Translations under genes and position numbers: made by a program
Notes under the pieces: model-generated
Told to the model about the DNA's origin: nothing
The model's input: only the letters and a program-made list of their open reading frames with translations
Database searches by the model: none
NCBI GenBank assembly: GCA_016187395.1
Contig: JACPJV010000036.1
Location: 1-44,189, forward strand
DNA: 44,189 nt
Reading direction: 5' to 3'
Source of the DNA: Candidatus Aenigmatarchaeota archaeon
GTDB taxonomy: Archaea > Aenigmatarchaeota > Aenigmatarchaeia > GW2011-AR5 > JACRAC01
Shown: in pieces, positions 1-8,800 of the stretch
Layout of the letters: each line of letters begins with the position of its first letter
How positions within the stretch are numbered: position 1 is the first letter of the stretch

Positions 1-1178
1 AGGTCAGCTGCCGTCGAAGCTGTTTCTGCCGTCCCGCTTGTTGCGATAATCGTCATTGGTATCGTCCTTGCAGCCTCGCCTGCAGGCACTGTTATCGTTA
101 TGACAAACGTCTGCGAGCCGCCAAGCGCGATGTTCGCAGAAGCTGGCGAGATGCTTACCCATGAAGCAGGCGGGCCTGAGGCCGTCACGATTGTATTAGG
201 AGCGCTCGCGTCAGAGCTTGTCACGACAACATTAAGCGACCCCGATGTTCCTGCCTGCACAGTTATGGAGCCAGGCACTGAAAGCGAGAATGAAGGCGCC
301 GCGCCTCCGGGAGGCGGTGCAGCCTGCACTGTCGGTGCAGGTGCAGGCGGGCTCGCAAAAGCCGCGTAAGGCGTTGCAGGCGAGACAGAGAATGTGATGG
401 TGTTTGCAGCCGTATCGCGCGAGATGACAGGCAGCGCTGTCCACACCCCGCCAATGAACCGGTAGGGAGCAACAGTAGATTCATCTATTCCGGGGATTGT
501 ATCGTCATAGCTCATCGTCACGATGATTGTGAAGCCGCTTATGGAAATCTCAAAAGGCCCGCCTACGGCAATCAAACCGCCAGGCACAGGCGCTCCTGCA
601 TAGAAGCCGGCGCCCAGCGAAGACAACTCATTTATAGTCCCTGCTCCTGCAGCAGAGCACGGTATGCTGATTATAAAGCCGGGCAGCGTTGCAATCGTAA
701 TCGTAAGCCCTGGCCAACATAAAATAGGCTCGTCAAGAATAGAGCCGTCAGCATTCGGACTTGTTAATGCAATAGAGCTTGGAAACGCACCCCATGTCAG
801 GTCCAGATTAGTAACCTCGCCGCTGTCAAACAGCACGCTTTCCTCTGTCACTGCTGCAATCTGATTAATGTAGAATTTTATCTCAGCGCCATCTGCTGCA
901 TTCTGCACCAGCAGCTTGTTGTCAGATGACGCAGGGCCTCCATACCCGCCTGCCTCTGTTGTGATTATCCGCCCCCTCTCTGTCGTGCCTTCTTTCGCTA
1001 TAATGCCTGTCCCTGCAGGCGTATCCACGCCGCCTATATCAGCATCGCCCCAGAAAAGATGCGGCAGCCCAGGCGACTGTGCAACCGCAACCGCAGATAT
1101 AGCAGAAATCATCAAAGCAATAACAATAAATGCTGATATGCCCAAGCCGAACTTCCTTCCGTCTGATGCTAATTTCAT
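1..1178 (-). CDS. Secreted Pro/Ala/Gly-rich protein, C-terminus beyond the window
   Basis: The reverse strand is open from an ATG at 1178 to the window edge (about 392 residues, no stop), so the C-terminus is missing. A GGTGTGGAG ribosome-binding site precedes the ATG. Residues 10-33 form a hydrophobic signal peptide (GLGISAFIVIALMISAISA). The body is low in charge and rich in Gly, Ala, Pro, Ser and Thr. After a proline linker (APAPTVQAAPPPGG) the last visible 90 residues (SLSVPGSITVQAGTSGSLNV onward, ending TIPMTIIATSG) look like a beta-sandwich of the NEW3/BACON-like kind seen in exported archaeal proteins. Function unknown. It may be a surface protein whose anchor lies off the window. The gene is certain; the domain guess is weak. 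Confidence 0.8.
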   Translation of the reverse strand, partial: MKLASDGRKFGLGISAFIVIALMISAISAVAVAQSPGLPHLFWGDADIGGVDTPAGTGIIAKEGTTERGRIITTEAGGYGGPASSDNKLLVQNAADGAEIKFYINQIAAVTEESVLFDSGEVTNLDLTWGAFPSSIALTSPNADGSILDEPILCWPGLTITIATLPGFIISIPCSAAGAGTINELSSLGAGFYAGAPVPGGLIAVGGPFEISISGFTIIVTMSYDDTIPGIDESTVAPYRFIGGVWTALPVISRDTAANTITFSVSPATPYAAFASPPAPAPTVQAAPPPGGAAPSFSLSVPGSITVQAGTSGSLNVVVTSSDASAPNTIVTASGPPASWVSISPASANIALGGSQTFVITITVPAGEAARTIPMTIIATSGTAETASTAAD

Positions 1179-1379
1179 CTCCACACCTCGCTTTGAATTT
1201 TCATTGAACATTATCACTGAATATTTGTTATCCCTGTTTCCTTTTCTCATGCCTTATTAATTCTAAACCCGAAATCTTTTTATTCCCGATTTTATTCTAA
1301 ACTGGCTTTCCTTTTTTCATTTTTCGTGGCTATTTCTATGAATTTTATGATTATGAGATAAAAGAAAACAAAACCCCGC

Positions 1380-3104
1380 TCAGTCGCTATAATAAAATGG
1401 CAGCGGCGTTGTCGTAAATCCTGGCAGTGTGTCTGCGTTGTCCATGAATACCCAGTATCCTCCGAAGTTCTGCACCCATGCGCTTCCGCCTGTGTAATCA
1501 TATCCACCTTCGTCAATGAACTCTTCCTTGGTCGTGCACTGGTTCACAGGCGAAGCCCCTGTCTCCTGGATAATCGGCACCCAGACCCAGCCATTCTGCT
1601 GGAACTGCCATGAGTTGTCGTCCTCATCTGAGAAGCTCAGGTACTCGCGCGGAGCCACTACAACCTCAACAGCGCGGTTTCCGTTGCTGTCGTAAGCGAC
1701 AGCGTCAAAAACTTCTCCAACGCAGGCGTCGTTGCTGTAGAGATCGGTGAGGTAGAGGTAGCTATCGCCGTAATAGTCGCGGCAACCTTCCCATCCATAG
1801 TACCTGATGCACCAGCTTATTTCATCTGTCATCTCCAGTGCAACTCCAGCCAGGTTCCATCCCTCATTCAATTCTTTCGCAGCCGGAGCTGTCAGGTCGC
1901 GGTCAAAGATTATTCCGTAGTGGCTGTTGCCAGTTGCATGGAAATACAGCGCCTCAAGAGGCACATGCCTGTCGTCTGTCACAAGCTCCCATGACTGCGT
2001 CTCTGCGTTCCAGCTGAGAACAGCATCGATCGCATCAGTCGGCCAGAATCTGTCGCCATCCAGGCTTAGTGGCGTTGCGCGCAGGTTCCATCCAGGCTGT
2101 ACAGGCACTGTCAGGTCGACGATGGTTATAATTGCCGAAGATTCTCCGTGGTTATCCGCCTCGTCAAACACGCTTACAGGCATCGCGAATTGTCCAAGCA
2201 CAAGCCCCTCTGAGATGAATCTCTGAAGGTCGTTCCACTCAAGCACGCTGTTGTCATACAAGTGATAGATGTGCTCTCCTGCGCAGAACTCATATTCATA
2301 GAATCCTGTGTCTCCGTTGAATTCAGCTACTGGCGTTGCGTGCATGTCCATTGCAAGATACTCTGCCCATGCCTCCGCGTCAGGGTTGAAACCGCCGATG
2401 TCTGCAAACATCTGCTCAAGCACAGAGCCGACATTCGTCAGAACCAGCAACCCGCCGGGGCGTTCTTCCCTGTCATCGCTCGCCTCTATTGAAATCAGCG
2501 TGCACTTCGGGTCGTCAAAGTATTTGTATCCGCCGTTCCCTCCGCCGCTCTGATAATACTCAGTGTCTATGAGCTCATGCTCCACAACAACAGAGTTTAT
2601 CACAGGAAGCGTCACGTCAGGCCTCTGGATTTGTATCTGCTGCTCCCAGTCCCAGTCCACAAGCTGCTCATTCACAGGGGTATCAGGATCCTGGATATAA
2701 ACCTCAAGGAAAACATCAAAGAAGCTGTCTGTTGGGAATTGCGGCTCATTCGTTGTGTCCCATGTTCCCAGTGTCATTGGCGCAGATAGCCCGTCAGGTC
2801 CAATAGGTCCTAGCTGGTGGTCTGTGATTGTGGTGCATCCTGCAGCGTCCCTTCCAGCCCGGGGTGCTCCTGGTTCCAGTGCACCAGTCGGGCAGACAAA
2901 TACGTCAAAAGGAAGTGGTGATTGTGACTGCAGAGTCAGTCCGACTATCTCTATCGGTATCGTGCCTGGCGATCCGTCCACAGGCGCTCCGCCTGGCGGC
3001 GAGGTTATGTCAACGCCATCAGGAGGAACTGCGTTTGCTGTCATTGCTACTAATCCAATTGCTGCCAAGAATGTCACTGCCAACACGATTTTATTTTTAA
3101 TCAT
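1380..3104 (-). CDS. Secreted protein with GWN-type beta domains, function unknown
   Basis: 574 residues. Signal peptide at 1-26 (MIKNKIVLAVTFLAAIGLVA, cleavage near TANA). The first half (about 30-330) is Asp/Glu/Pro-rich and contains several cysteines. The second half repeats a Trp-rich pattern in which PGWNLRATPLSLDG and EGWNLAGVALEM start similar segments; such GWNL segments recur in exported archaeal and bacterial proteins and are probably beta-rich. No C-terminal membrane anchor is visible, so the protein may be released or held by partners. It follows the partial secreted gene at 1-1178 in tandem on the same strand, but each has its own upstream gap of about 130-200 bp, so separate promoters are likely. 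I do not recognise a catalytic motif. Confidence 0.8.
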   Translation of the reverse strand: MIKNKIVLAVTFLAAIGLVAMTANAVPPDGVDITSPPGGAPVDGSPGTIPIEIVGLTLQSQSPLPFDVFVCPTGALEPGAPRAGRDAAGCTTITDHQLGPIGPDGLSAPMTLGTWDTTNEPQFPTDSFFDVFLEVYIQDPDTPVNEQLVDWDWEQQIQIQRPDVTLPVINSVVVEHELIDTEYYQSGGGNGGYKYFDDPKCTLISIEASDDREERPGGLLVLTNVGSVLEQMFADIGGFNPDAEAWAEYLAMDMHATPVAEFNGDTGFYEYEFCAGEHIYHLYDNSVLEWNDLQRFISEGLVLGQFAMPVSVFDEADNHGESSAIITIVDLTVPVQPGWNLRATPLSLDGDRFWPTDAIDAVLSWNAETQSWELVTDDRHVPLEALYFHATGNSHYGIIFDRDLTAPAAKELNEGWNLAGVALEMTDEISWCIRYYGWEGCRDYYGDSYLYLTDLYSNDACVGEVFDAVAYDSNGNRAVEVVVAPREYLSFSDEDDNSWQFQQNGWVWVPIIQETGASPVNQCTTKEEFIDEGGYDYTGGSAWVQNFGGYWVFMDNADTLPGFTTTPLPFYYSD

Positions 3105-3239
3105 GTCACGTCACTTCGCTTAGATTAAAAGATAAAGTTATAAAGGCAGATTTTGCTGTTTTAATTACTGGTGAAAAGTGAATAGACTGGCACAGGGTGG
3201 GAATGCTTTATTTTTAAGCGTTCCTGCTGTCATGCTTTC

Positions 3240-4349
3240 ATGAATTCAAAGTTGGCTGCTGCTATTATTGTTATCATAATTGCTGTTGTGCTTGCCGTTG
3301 CAATTATAAACTTCGGCATAACCGGCTTTGCTTCAGGCGCCGCTGCCCCTGGCCAATCTTTATTCATGAACCAGAACGACCCTGCGGTTGCGCTGGCAAA
3401 GCAAGAGTTCAGGGAAGAATACTCCCCTGGTTGGGAAAACATGGAGCTTTACGAAAAGTACGTGGATATAATAGGTGCCAACGGAATCCTGGATGTTCTC
3501 GAAGAAAACTCCTGCCACAGCGAAGCGCACGACCTCGGGAAGATTATTTTTTCGCGCTCAGGCGACCTTGAGGAATCCATCACCATATGCGGCGACCGCT
3601 GTACGTCAGCCTGCCTGCACGGTGTCCTGATGGAGATGCTGGAAGGGAATATTACGCAGCATCCCGGCGACCCTGAAGGGCACGCGCGCCTGTCTGACAT
3701 AGAAAAGGAAATTAACAGCATCTGCAATAAGGAAGAAATTACATCCGTTCATAGTGAAGGCACATGCATCCATGGCCTGGGCCATGCAATCATGCACCTG
3801 TCAGGCTATGATATTAATGAGTCGCTGCGTGTCTGCGATACGCTGGAAGAAAAGCCCCAGAGCTATTACTGCGCAACAGGCGCATTCATGGAATATCATA
3901 TTGTCTACGGTGAAAGAGACCTGCAAAATGAAGGATTGCGCTATCCCTGCGATGCTTTTAAGCAGTATCCTGCCGCCTGCTACAGGTACAAGATGCAGTA
4001 TTCAATGCCAAAGATGCTTGCAGAAGGCATGAGTGTTGAAGATATATCAGGCGAATGCATGAAGCTTGAAAAGCTGGAAAGGCTCGGCTGCTTTCACGGA
4101 ATAGGCTTCTTCTTCCTTCCGCACATTGAGGAATCGCCTGCGAGGATTTCTGAAATTTGCATTTTCGGAAATTCCGACGACCGGCGCATGTGCATCGAGG
4201 GCGCTGTCGAGAAGCTGGCGGATTATAATCAGGAAAAAGCATTTGAAGCCTGCAGTCATCTGGATGGGGCAGACAGGGAAATCTGCACAGAAGCTGCGTC
4301 CGGAAAAATGTACAGGATGGACAAGGACTTCTCGCTTTACTTTGGGTGA
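3240..4349 (+). CDS. Membrane-anchored Cys/His helical-repeat protein
   Basis: 369 residues. An N-terminal hydrophobic helix (AAAIIVIIIAVVLAVAIINF) acts as signal anchor, with the rest outside the cell. From about residue 95 to the end the protein repeats helical units that each carry paired cysteines: CHSEAHDLGK, CTSACLHGVLMEML, CIHGLGHAIMHLSG, CATGAFMEYH, CFHGIGFFFLPH, then C-x10-C units near the C-terminus (CIFGNSDDRRMC and CSHLDGADREIC). The paired cysteines suggest disulfide-stapled alpha-hairpins. The C-x-HG-x-GH and CFHG motifs could alternatively bind metal or heme. No family name recognised. A TATA-like stretch lies near 3205-3218. The downstream membrane gene at 4426 has its own TATA-like box. 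Confidence 0.8.
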   Translation: MNSKLAAAIIVIIIAVVLAVAIINFGITGFASGAAAPGQSLFMNQNDPAVALAKQEFREEYSPGWENMELYEKYVDIIGANGILDVLEENSCHSEAHDLGKIIFSRSGDLEESITICGDRCTSACLHGVLMEMLEGNITQHPGDPEGHARLSDIEKEINSICNKEEITSVHSEGTCIHGLGHAIMHLSGYDINESLRVCDTLEEKPQSYYCATGAFMEYHIVYGERDLQNEGLRYPCDAFKQYPAACYRYKMQYSMPKMLAEGMSVEDISGECMKLEKLERLGCFHGIGFFFLPHIEESPARISEICIFGNSDDRRMCIEGAVEKLADYNQEKAFEACSHLDGADREICTEAASGKMYRMDKDFSLYFG

Positions 4350-4425
4350 AAGGCAGAAAGGCTCTCATGTTTTTCTCAGAATCAACCCTCCAAACCTTTA
4401 TCTGCGCATCTTCCCAGATTCTTTC

Positions 4426-4776
4426 ATGGCGCTCGAGCTTTTTTCAATCTTAGTCTTGGTCGTGCAGTTGCTCATCATATGGATTGTAGTTCTTCTAAGT
4501 GCAAAACTTGTTGCTTCAGGCATAGGTGCGTTGCGCGCGTTTGTGCTTGCCTTTCTCGCATATTTCCTGCCGCCGCTTGTTTTTTCCTTCTTTAGCATAA
4601 GCATACCTTACGCTGCAATAATAATTCCTCTGATTGTATGGATCATCTTAGGCGAGCTTCTCCTCAGAGAGGCTACGTTAGGTGGCAGGCTGAAGATCAC
4701 AATAGTTGCTTTTATCATCTACCTGATTCTGCAATTCATCGGCCTGCCAGGCATTATCATAGGGCTTGCTGGATGA
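4426..4776 (+). CDS. Small polytopic membrane protein
   Basis: 116 residues starting at MALELFSILVLVV. An upstream in-frame extension to 4126 overlaps the previous gene and is not used: a TATA-like box (CTTTATCTG, near 4397) sits about 25-30 bp before this ATG, as in a leaderless archaeal message. There are three or four hydrophobic segments (about 5-27, 34-57, 62-78 and 90-113) joined by short loops with few charges. It resembles many unassigned small archaeal membrane proteins. No functional motif is visible. It converges with the protease operon, whose last stop is only 1 bp away. Confidence 0.7.
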   Translation: MALELFSILVLVVQLLIIWIVVLLSAKLVASGIGALRAFVLAFLAYFLPPLVFSFFSISIPYAAIIIPLIVWIILGELLLREATLGGRLKITIVAFIIYLILQFIGLPGIIIGLAG

Positions 4777-4777
4777 C

Positions 4778-5425
4778 CTATATTTTCACTGATATGTTCC
4801 CCAGCGCTTTCTGGCAAGCTGCATTCCATAGCAGCGAGAATAAAATTGCAGGGCTTTCTATCGTGTAGTGGGTTCTAAGATATTCAATCCATTTCTTTAG
4901 GGCATTCTCCGACCTCGACAGGGATAATCCCACGTTCTGCCCCTTTAATAGCGAAAGAGGGATTGAATTAGAAACTTCCAGGCAGGGCCTCGCGATTTCA
5001 TCTTTTTGTGGAGTTGAAACTCTGTTCTTATCAAAGGGAAAAACAAACCCTTTTGTATATCCAATGTAACTTGCTGCTCCCTTTTCAACTGCCCTTTCAC
5101 CCAATATTGCAGCAGAATCACAAGCCCTGGCAAAGACGATCGCATCTGATAGAATGTCTTCGTTAGTCCCGGCCTCTATCAATAGATTATCATCCTGACC
5201 AGCGACCGTACTTTGATTTCCATGACCGTTCAGAACAATAAAATTCGGGGGATTCTTTCGAACATAACTTTCAAAATCTTTCTTATTGGCTTTATTACGG
5301 TTCAGATCTATGCATTTCATGCCCCTTTCTCCAGCTTCATTCAGAATTGGTTCGCTCCATCTTGACAAATAAGTTGTGGTATCATCATATTCCGGCCGCG
5401 TTACTATAATTGTCTTATCACTCAC
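4778..5425 (-). CDS. Caspase-fold cysteine protease (CHAT/C25-like), single domain
   Basis: 215 residues. The central region has the two hallmarks of caspase-fold peptidases: a His in NFIVLNGHGNQS (about residue 88) and a Cys in AIVFARACDSAAILGE (about 123), each following a predicted beta strand. The segment after it (KGAASYIGYTKGFVF, then PCLEVSNSIPLSLLKG and NVGLSLSRSE) matches the C-terminal part of CHAT and gingipain-like domains. No signal peptide is present, so it should act inside the cell. The start overlaps the stop of the preceding 72-residue ORF by 8 bp, which indicates translational coupling with the two small proteins. CHAT proteases usually act in programmed death or defence and are held inactive by partner domains; that role is inferred here from context. 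Confidence 0.8.
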   Translation of the reverse strand: MSDKTIIVTRPEYDDTTTYLSRWSEPILNEAGERGMKCIDLNRNKANKKDFESYVRKNPPNFIVLNGHGNQSTVAGQDDNLLIEAGTNEDILSDAIVFARACDSAAILGERAVEKGAASYIGYTKGFVFPFDKNRVSTPQKDEIARPCLEVSNSIPLSLLKGQNVGLSLSRSENALKKWIEYLRTHYTIESPAILFSLLWNAACQKALGNISVKI

Positions 5426-5636
5426 TTATCTCTACCTCTTTTTTGAATGTCCGGATACCTGACATCATAACTTCTACTATCAGTTGGCCAACCTCGTCAT
5501 CTTTCCTGATATGCTCAATTAACTCCCATTTATCGAAAGAGCCATGGCTACCGATTGAAAGCTTTATATGTTCGGGCATCCCTTCAAGCCTCGCAATTGC
5601 GATTTTCTTTTCATCCTCGCTAGCCATACATGCCAC
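5418..5636 (-). CDS. Small protein in protease operon, copy 2
   Basis: 72 residues, no signal peptide and no cysteine motif. Its core (MPEHIKLSIGSH, then DKWELIEHIRKDDEVGQLIV) aligns by eye with the upstream 63-residue protein around a shared W...EIR..xE.GQ.I pattern, so the two are paralogues. It ends 8 bp inside the protease gene. Its size, lack of catalytic residues and coupling to a caspase-fold protease suggest an adaptor, sensor or inhibitor domain like the effector-associated death-like domains of conflict systems; that is inference. Two starts are possible (MAC or M4); the first is used. Confidence 0.65.
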   Translation of the reverse strand: MACMASEDEKKIAIARLEGMPEHIKLSIGSHGSFDKWELIEHIRKDDEVGQLIVEVMMSGIRTFKKEVEISE

Positions 5637-5639
5637 CGT

Positions 5640-5831
5640 TCAAATTATTTCCAACTTGATGAGTTTTTGAGATATTTTCTGCCCAAGCTCTGTTTTATTT
5701 CTGATTTCTAGATACGCCATATTCCATGATATCGGCTGTTCGTCTATAACCGCAATAACCTGGTTTCTTTCCTCTATAGGCAGATTAGCATAAACTTTCA
5801 TAAATCTTTCCAAGGCATCTCCTAGAGGCAT
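5640..5831 (-). CDS. Small protein in protease operon, copy 1
   Basis: 63 residues, first gene of the three-gene operon. Predicted to be helical: ALERFMKVYANLPIEERNQV, then PISWNMAYLEIRNKTELGQK. The second half is paralogous to the following 72-residue protein (same W, EIR and E-x-GQ positions). The next ORF begins 3 bp after its stop. A TATA-like box (AATATAAGC on the reverse strand, near 5860) lies about 25 bp upstream of the ATG. Function unknown; probably acts with the protease. Confidence 0.6.
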   Translation of the reverse strand: MPLGDALERFMKVYANLPIEERNQVIAVIDEQPISWNMAYLEIRNKTELGQKISQKLIKLEII

Positions 5832-5892
5832 GTCTATATCTCAATTGGCCTGCTTATATTCTTTGTTTAATTTCTACCAACAGAGAGACTTT

Positions 5893-8800
5893 TTAACCTT
5901 GCTGTCTTTCCCTTCTCAGCTTTCTTCTGTTCCTTGATCTGATCCTTCGTATCTCGTAGACAAGCCCTGCTGCAAAAAGCAGCACTATCCCGAGTGCTCT
6001 GGAATTTGCCGTCAAGAATCCTATGACGTTTACTGCCGGAGCGCTGACCACACCGTCAGCAACCTCTGTCCTTGTCCTGGGATTCTCATTCCTTCCCTCC
6101 GCAGCAGGCGTCTCTGCTTCAGCTGTTATTGTTTGCCTTATGTTCTCTTCTTGTTGCTGTTCTTGATTTTCAGGAGGTGTTGGATTGTTAAGGGAAGTCT
6201 TGTTCACAGGCTTGGGCGGTAATGAAAATCCGCCCCCTCCCCCGCCTCCTCCGTTGCTTCCGCTGTTTGATGCAGGCGGCGCGCAGTTTACAGTCGTGAG
6301 CGAGGATACGTCAGAAACGGCCGTGCTGTTTACGGTAAAGTTCGTGTCACCGCTTTTTTGTGCATTAGCGTTCATGGAAAAAGAGCCGTCATTTTCCGTG
6401 ATCACAGCGCCTGAAATAATTCCTGCATACGTGATGGTTTTGTTTGCAATCACGCTGCCGTTATTCCACGTGAGATTGCCTCCTATTGTGTAACTGCCTC
6501 CTGAACAAACGCCTGTGTGATCAGTAACTATTAGCAGCGCAACTCCCGTTGATGTGCTTCCGTTTGTACTCACGGCATTTCCCGCCTCGTCTTCTGCAGT
6601 GACGGTATAAGTGTAATTCTCCGGGGTTTTCGGCGCAGCCCACGTGCCTGCAAAGGATGTCCGCGATGAGTTTATCAAAGTAATGTTTTCAGTGAAATTT
6701 TGATAAAATACTGTTGCGGTTACATTCAGCTCGCTGCTGTCCTCGGCTTCTGCTTTTATCTCGAAAATCTGGCCGTTCATCCCTTCCTTTGGATTCGCTG
6801 TTGTGCTGGTTATATTCGGAGCAAACTTGTCTATGGATATTTCATAGATAGGACCTTCCGTCACCCTGCCAAGCCTGTCTTTTATCAGGAAGTAATATCT
6901 TACCCTTGTGCCGTTTTCATAATGCTCCAGTTCTTGGTTAAGATTTATACTGCTCTGGCAGTACATGTAAGTGCCGTTAATGCAGCTCACGTTCTTTTCC
7001 GTGAATCCTGCTGTTCCATTTTCCTTCCAGTAGAACCTGCTTTCGTTGACCCAAAGCTCCGTATAGTTCATCCCGAACTTCCTGTTGCCTCCTGCAAAGG
7101 CCGTGTCATTCGCATAATTATAGCTGTTGATCACTGGTGCTGATGTGTCTACTGTTAATAATGTTGTCTTCATCCCGGTGTTCCCTGCACGGTCTTTTGC
7201 CCGAAATGTCATTGAATAAATGCCGTCTGGCATGCCAAGAGTGCCGCTGTAATTGTCGCAATTGCTGCAGAGTGTGCTTTCATTATGCGCGCTGTAATTG
7301 AGTAACGTGACGTTTTCGGATAATTCTATATCCAGAGGCACCTGCGAAATTGTGAAATAGTCACTATCCGGATTTATCACTGTTATTTGTGGAATTACTG
7401 TGTCTATCTTTACTGTTCTTGCTTCGCTCACGTTTGTCCTGTTCGCAAAATCAGCGGCATAAATTTTGTAGTAGTGTTCGCCGTCTGCCTGCCCCTGCAT
7501 AGTCCTGTGCCATTGCGTTCCAGAGCCGTTCATCGTATAGTTTGCAGAATCCCATTCTATTTTTGCGCTGCTCAGGCTTTCGCTCGATGTGATGTTTATG
7601 ACTACGCTGCTTCCGTTCACATAAGAGTCATTTGGAGGAGTCGGGCTTGCAAAGCTTATTCCTGGCTGCATTGTGTCTACTATTGTATTTGCATTTTCAC
7701 TTGCGCTTTCAAAAAATTCTCCGTAGCTTGTTGAGTTTGAAATTGCAAAAAAGGAATAATTTCCATCCTCCTCTGCTTCAACCTCCCACGTGACATTCAT
7801 CTTTGTGTTGTTTTCTATCGACCCTAAACTTCTGGGATTGTCTCCTGAAAGTATGGATGTTTTGAGAGGAAGAACAAGAAACGCCTGCACGCCGTGCGCA
7901 TGCAAATCCCCGCTGTTTTCTGTCTGCGAAGTCACATTGAATCTCCTTCCTGCTATCGCAGGCGTGCCTATAGTTGTTTTCAGAATGATGTTTGCTTCTG
8001 CATAGCCTCCGTCTGTTGCCAAAGCGAAATTTTCAATATCCGAACCGTGCGAGAAATTTGCGGGTTTCGCCTTTATCTTAAGGACCGCTCTGTCGTATGC
8101 GATATCCGCTTTAACCTGCTCTGCGTTGTCCATGCTGCTCTCAGATGAGTTTATTGCTGAGTTGCTGGTTTCATTATAAAGATGCAGATCAAGGTTGTTC
8201 AGAGAATACCACGCATTTGGATAGTCGATTCCGTTGTATGTCGCGTGCCTGTTCCACGCAAGCGTTGCACGCTCGCCCGGCAATAGCAAGGCTTTGTACA
8301 GCCTGAAAGATCCTTCTGTTATGTTTGAAATTAGCACATCGTCCTTGAATGAATAAGCCCTGTCAAGATCCAGATAGCCAAATCCGTATGCAGTTTTATC
8401 ACCGGTGCTGTTTGCAGTATTGAATAATAGCGCGCGCACAGCCATTGGATTCCAGTTTATGCCCTTGTAGTCTAGGATTAGCGCAATTGCTCCGGCCACG
8501 TGCGGCGCAGCCATGCTTGTCCCTGACTTATCCACAAACTGGGATCCGCCCTCCCAGTTGCTGTTGGCGGACTTTATTGTGACGCCGGGAGCTGCTATAT
8601 CAGGCTTTATCCTGCCGTCAGAGGTCAGCCCTCTGCTGCTGAATCCCGCGATAGAATCGTCGCCTGTGCTCACCGTACCTGCGTCATCTACGGCTGCAAC
8701 ACTGAATGCATTGTACGCAACAGCTCCAACAGTGCTCGCACCCGGACCGCCGTTTCCTGCAGAATTTGCCACGTGAACTCCCAGTTCATCCACAACAGCA

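Noticed and set aside
4126-4425. Long N-terminal extension of the small membrane protein
   Set aside because: It overlaps the Cys/His repeat gene in another frame and a TATA-like box lies just before the internal ATG at 4426.
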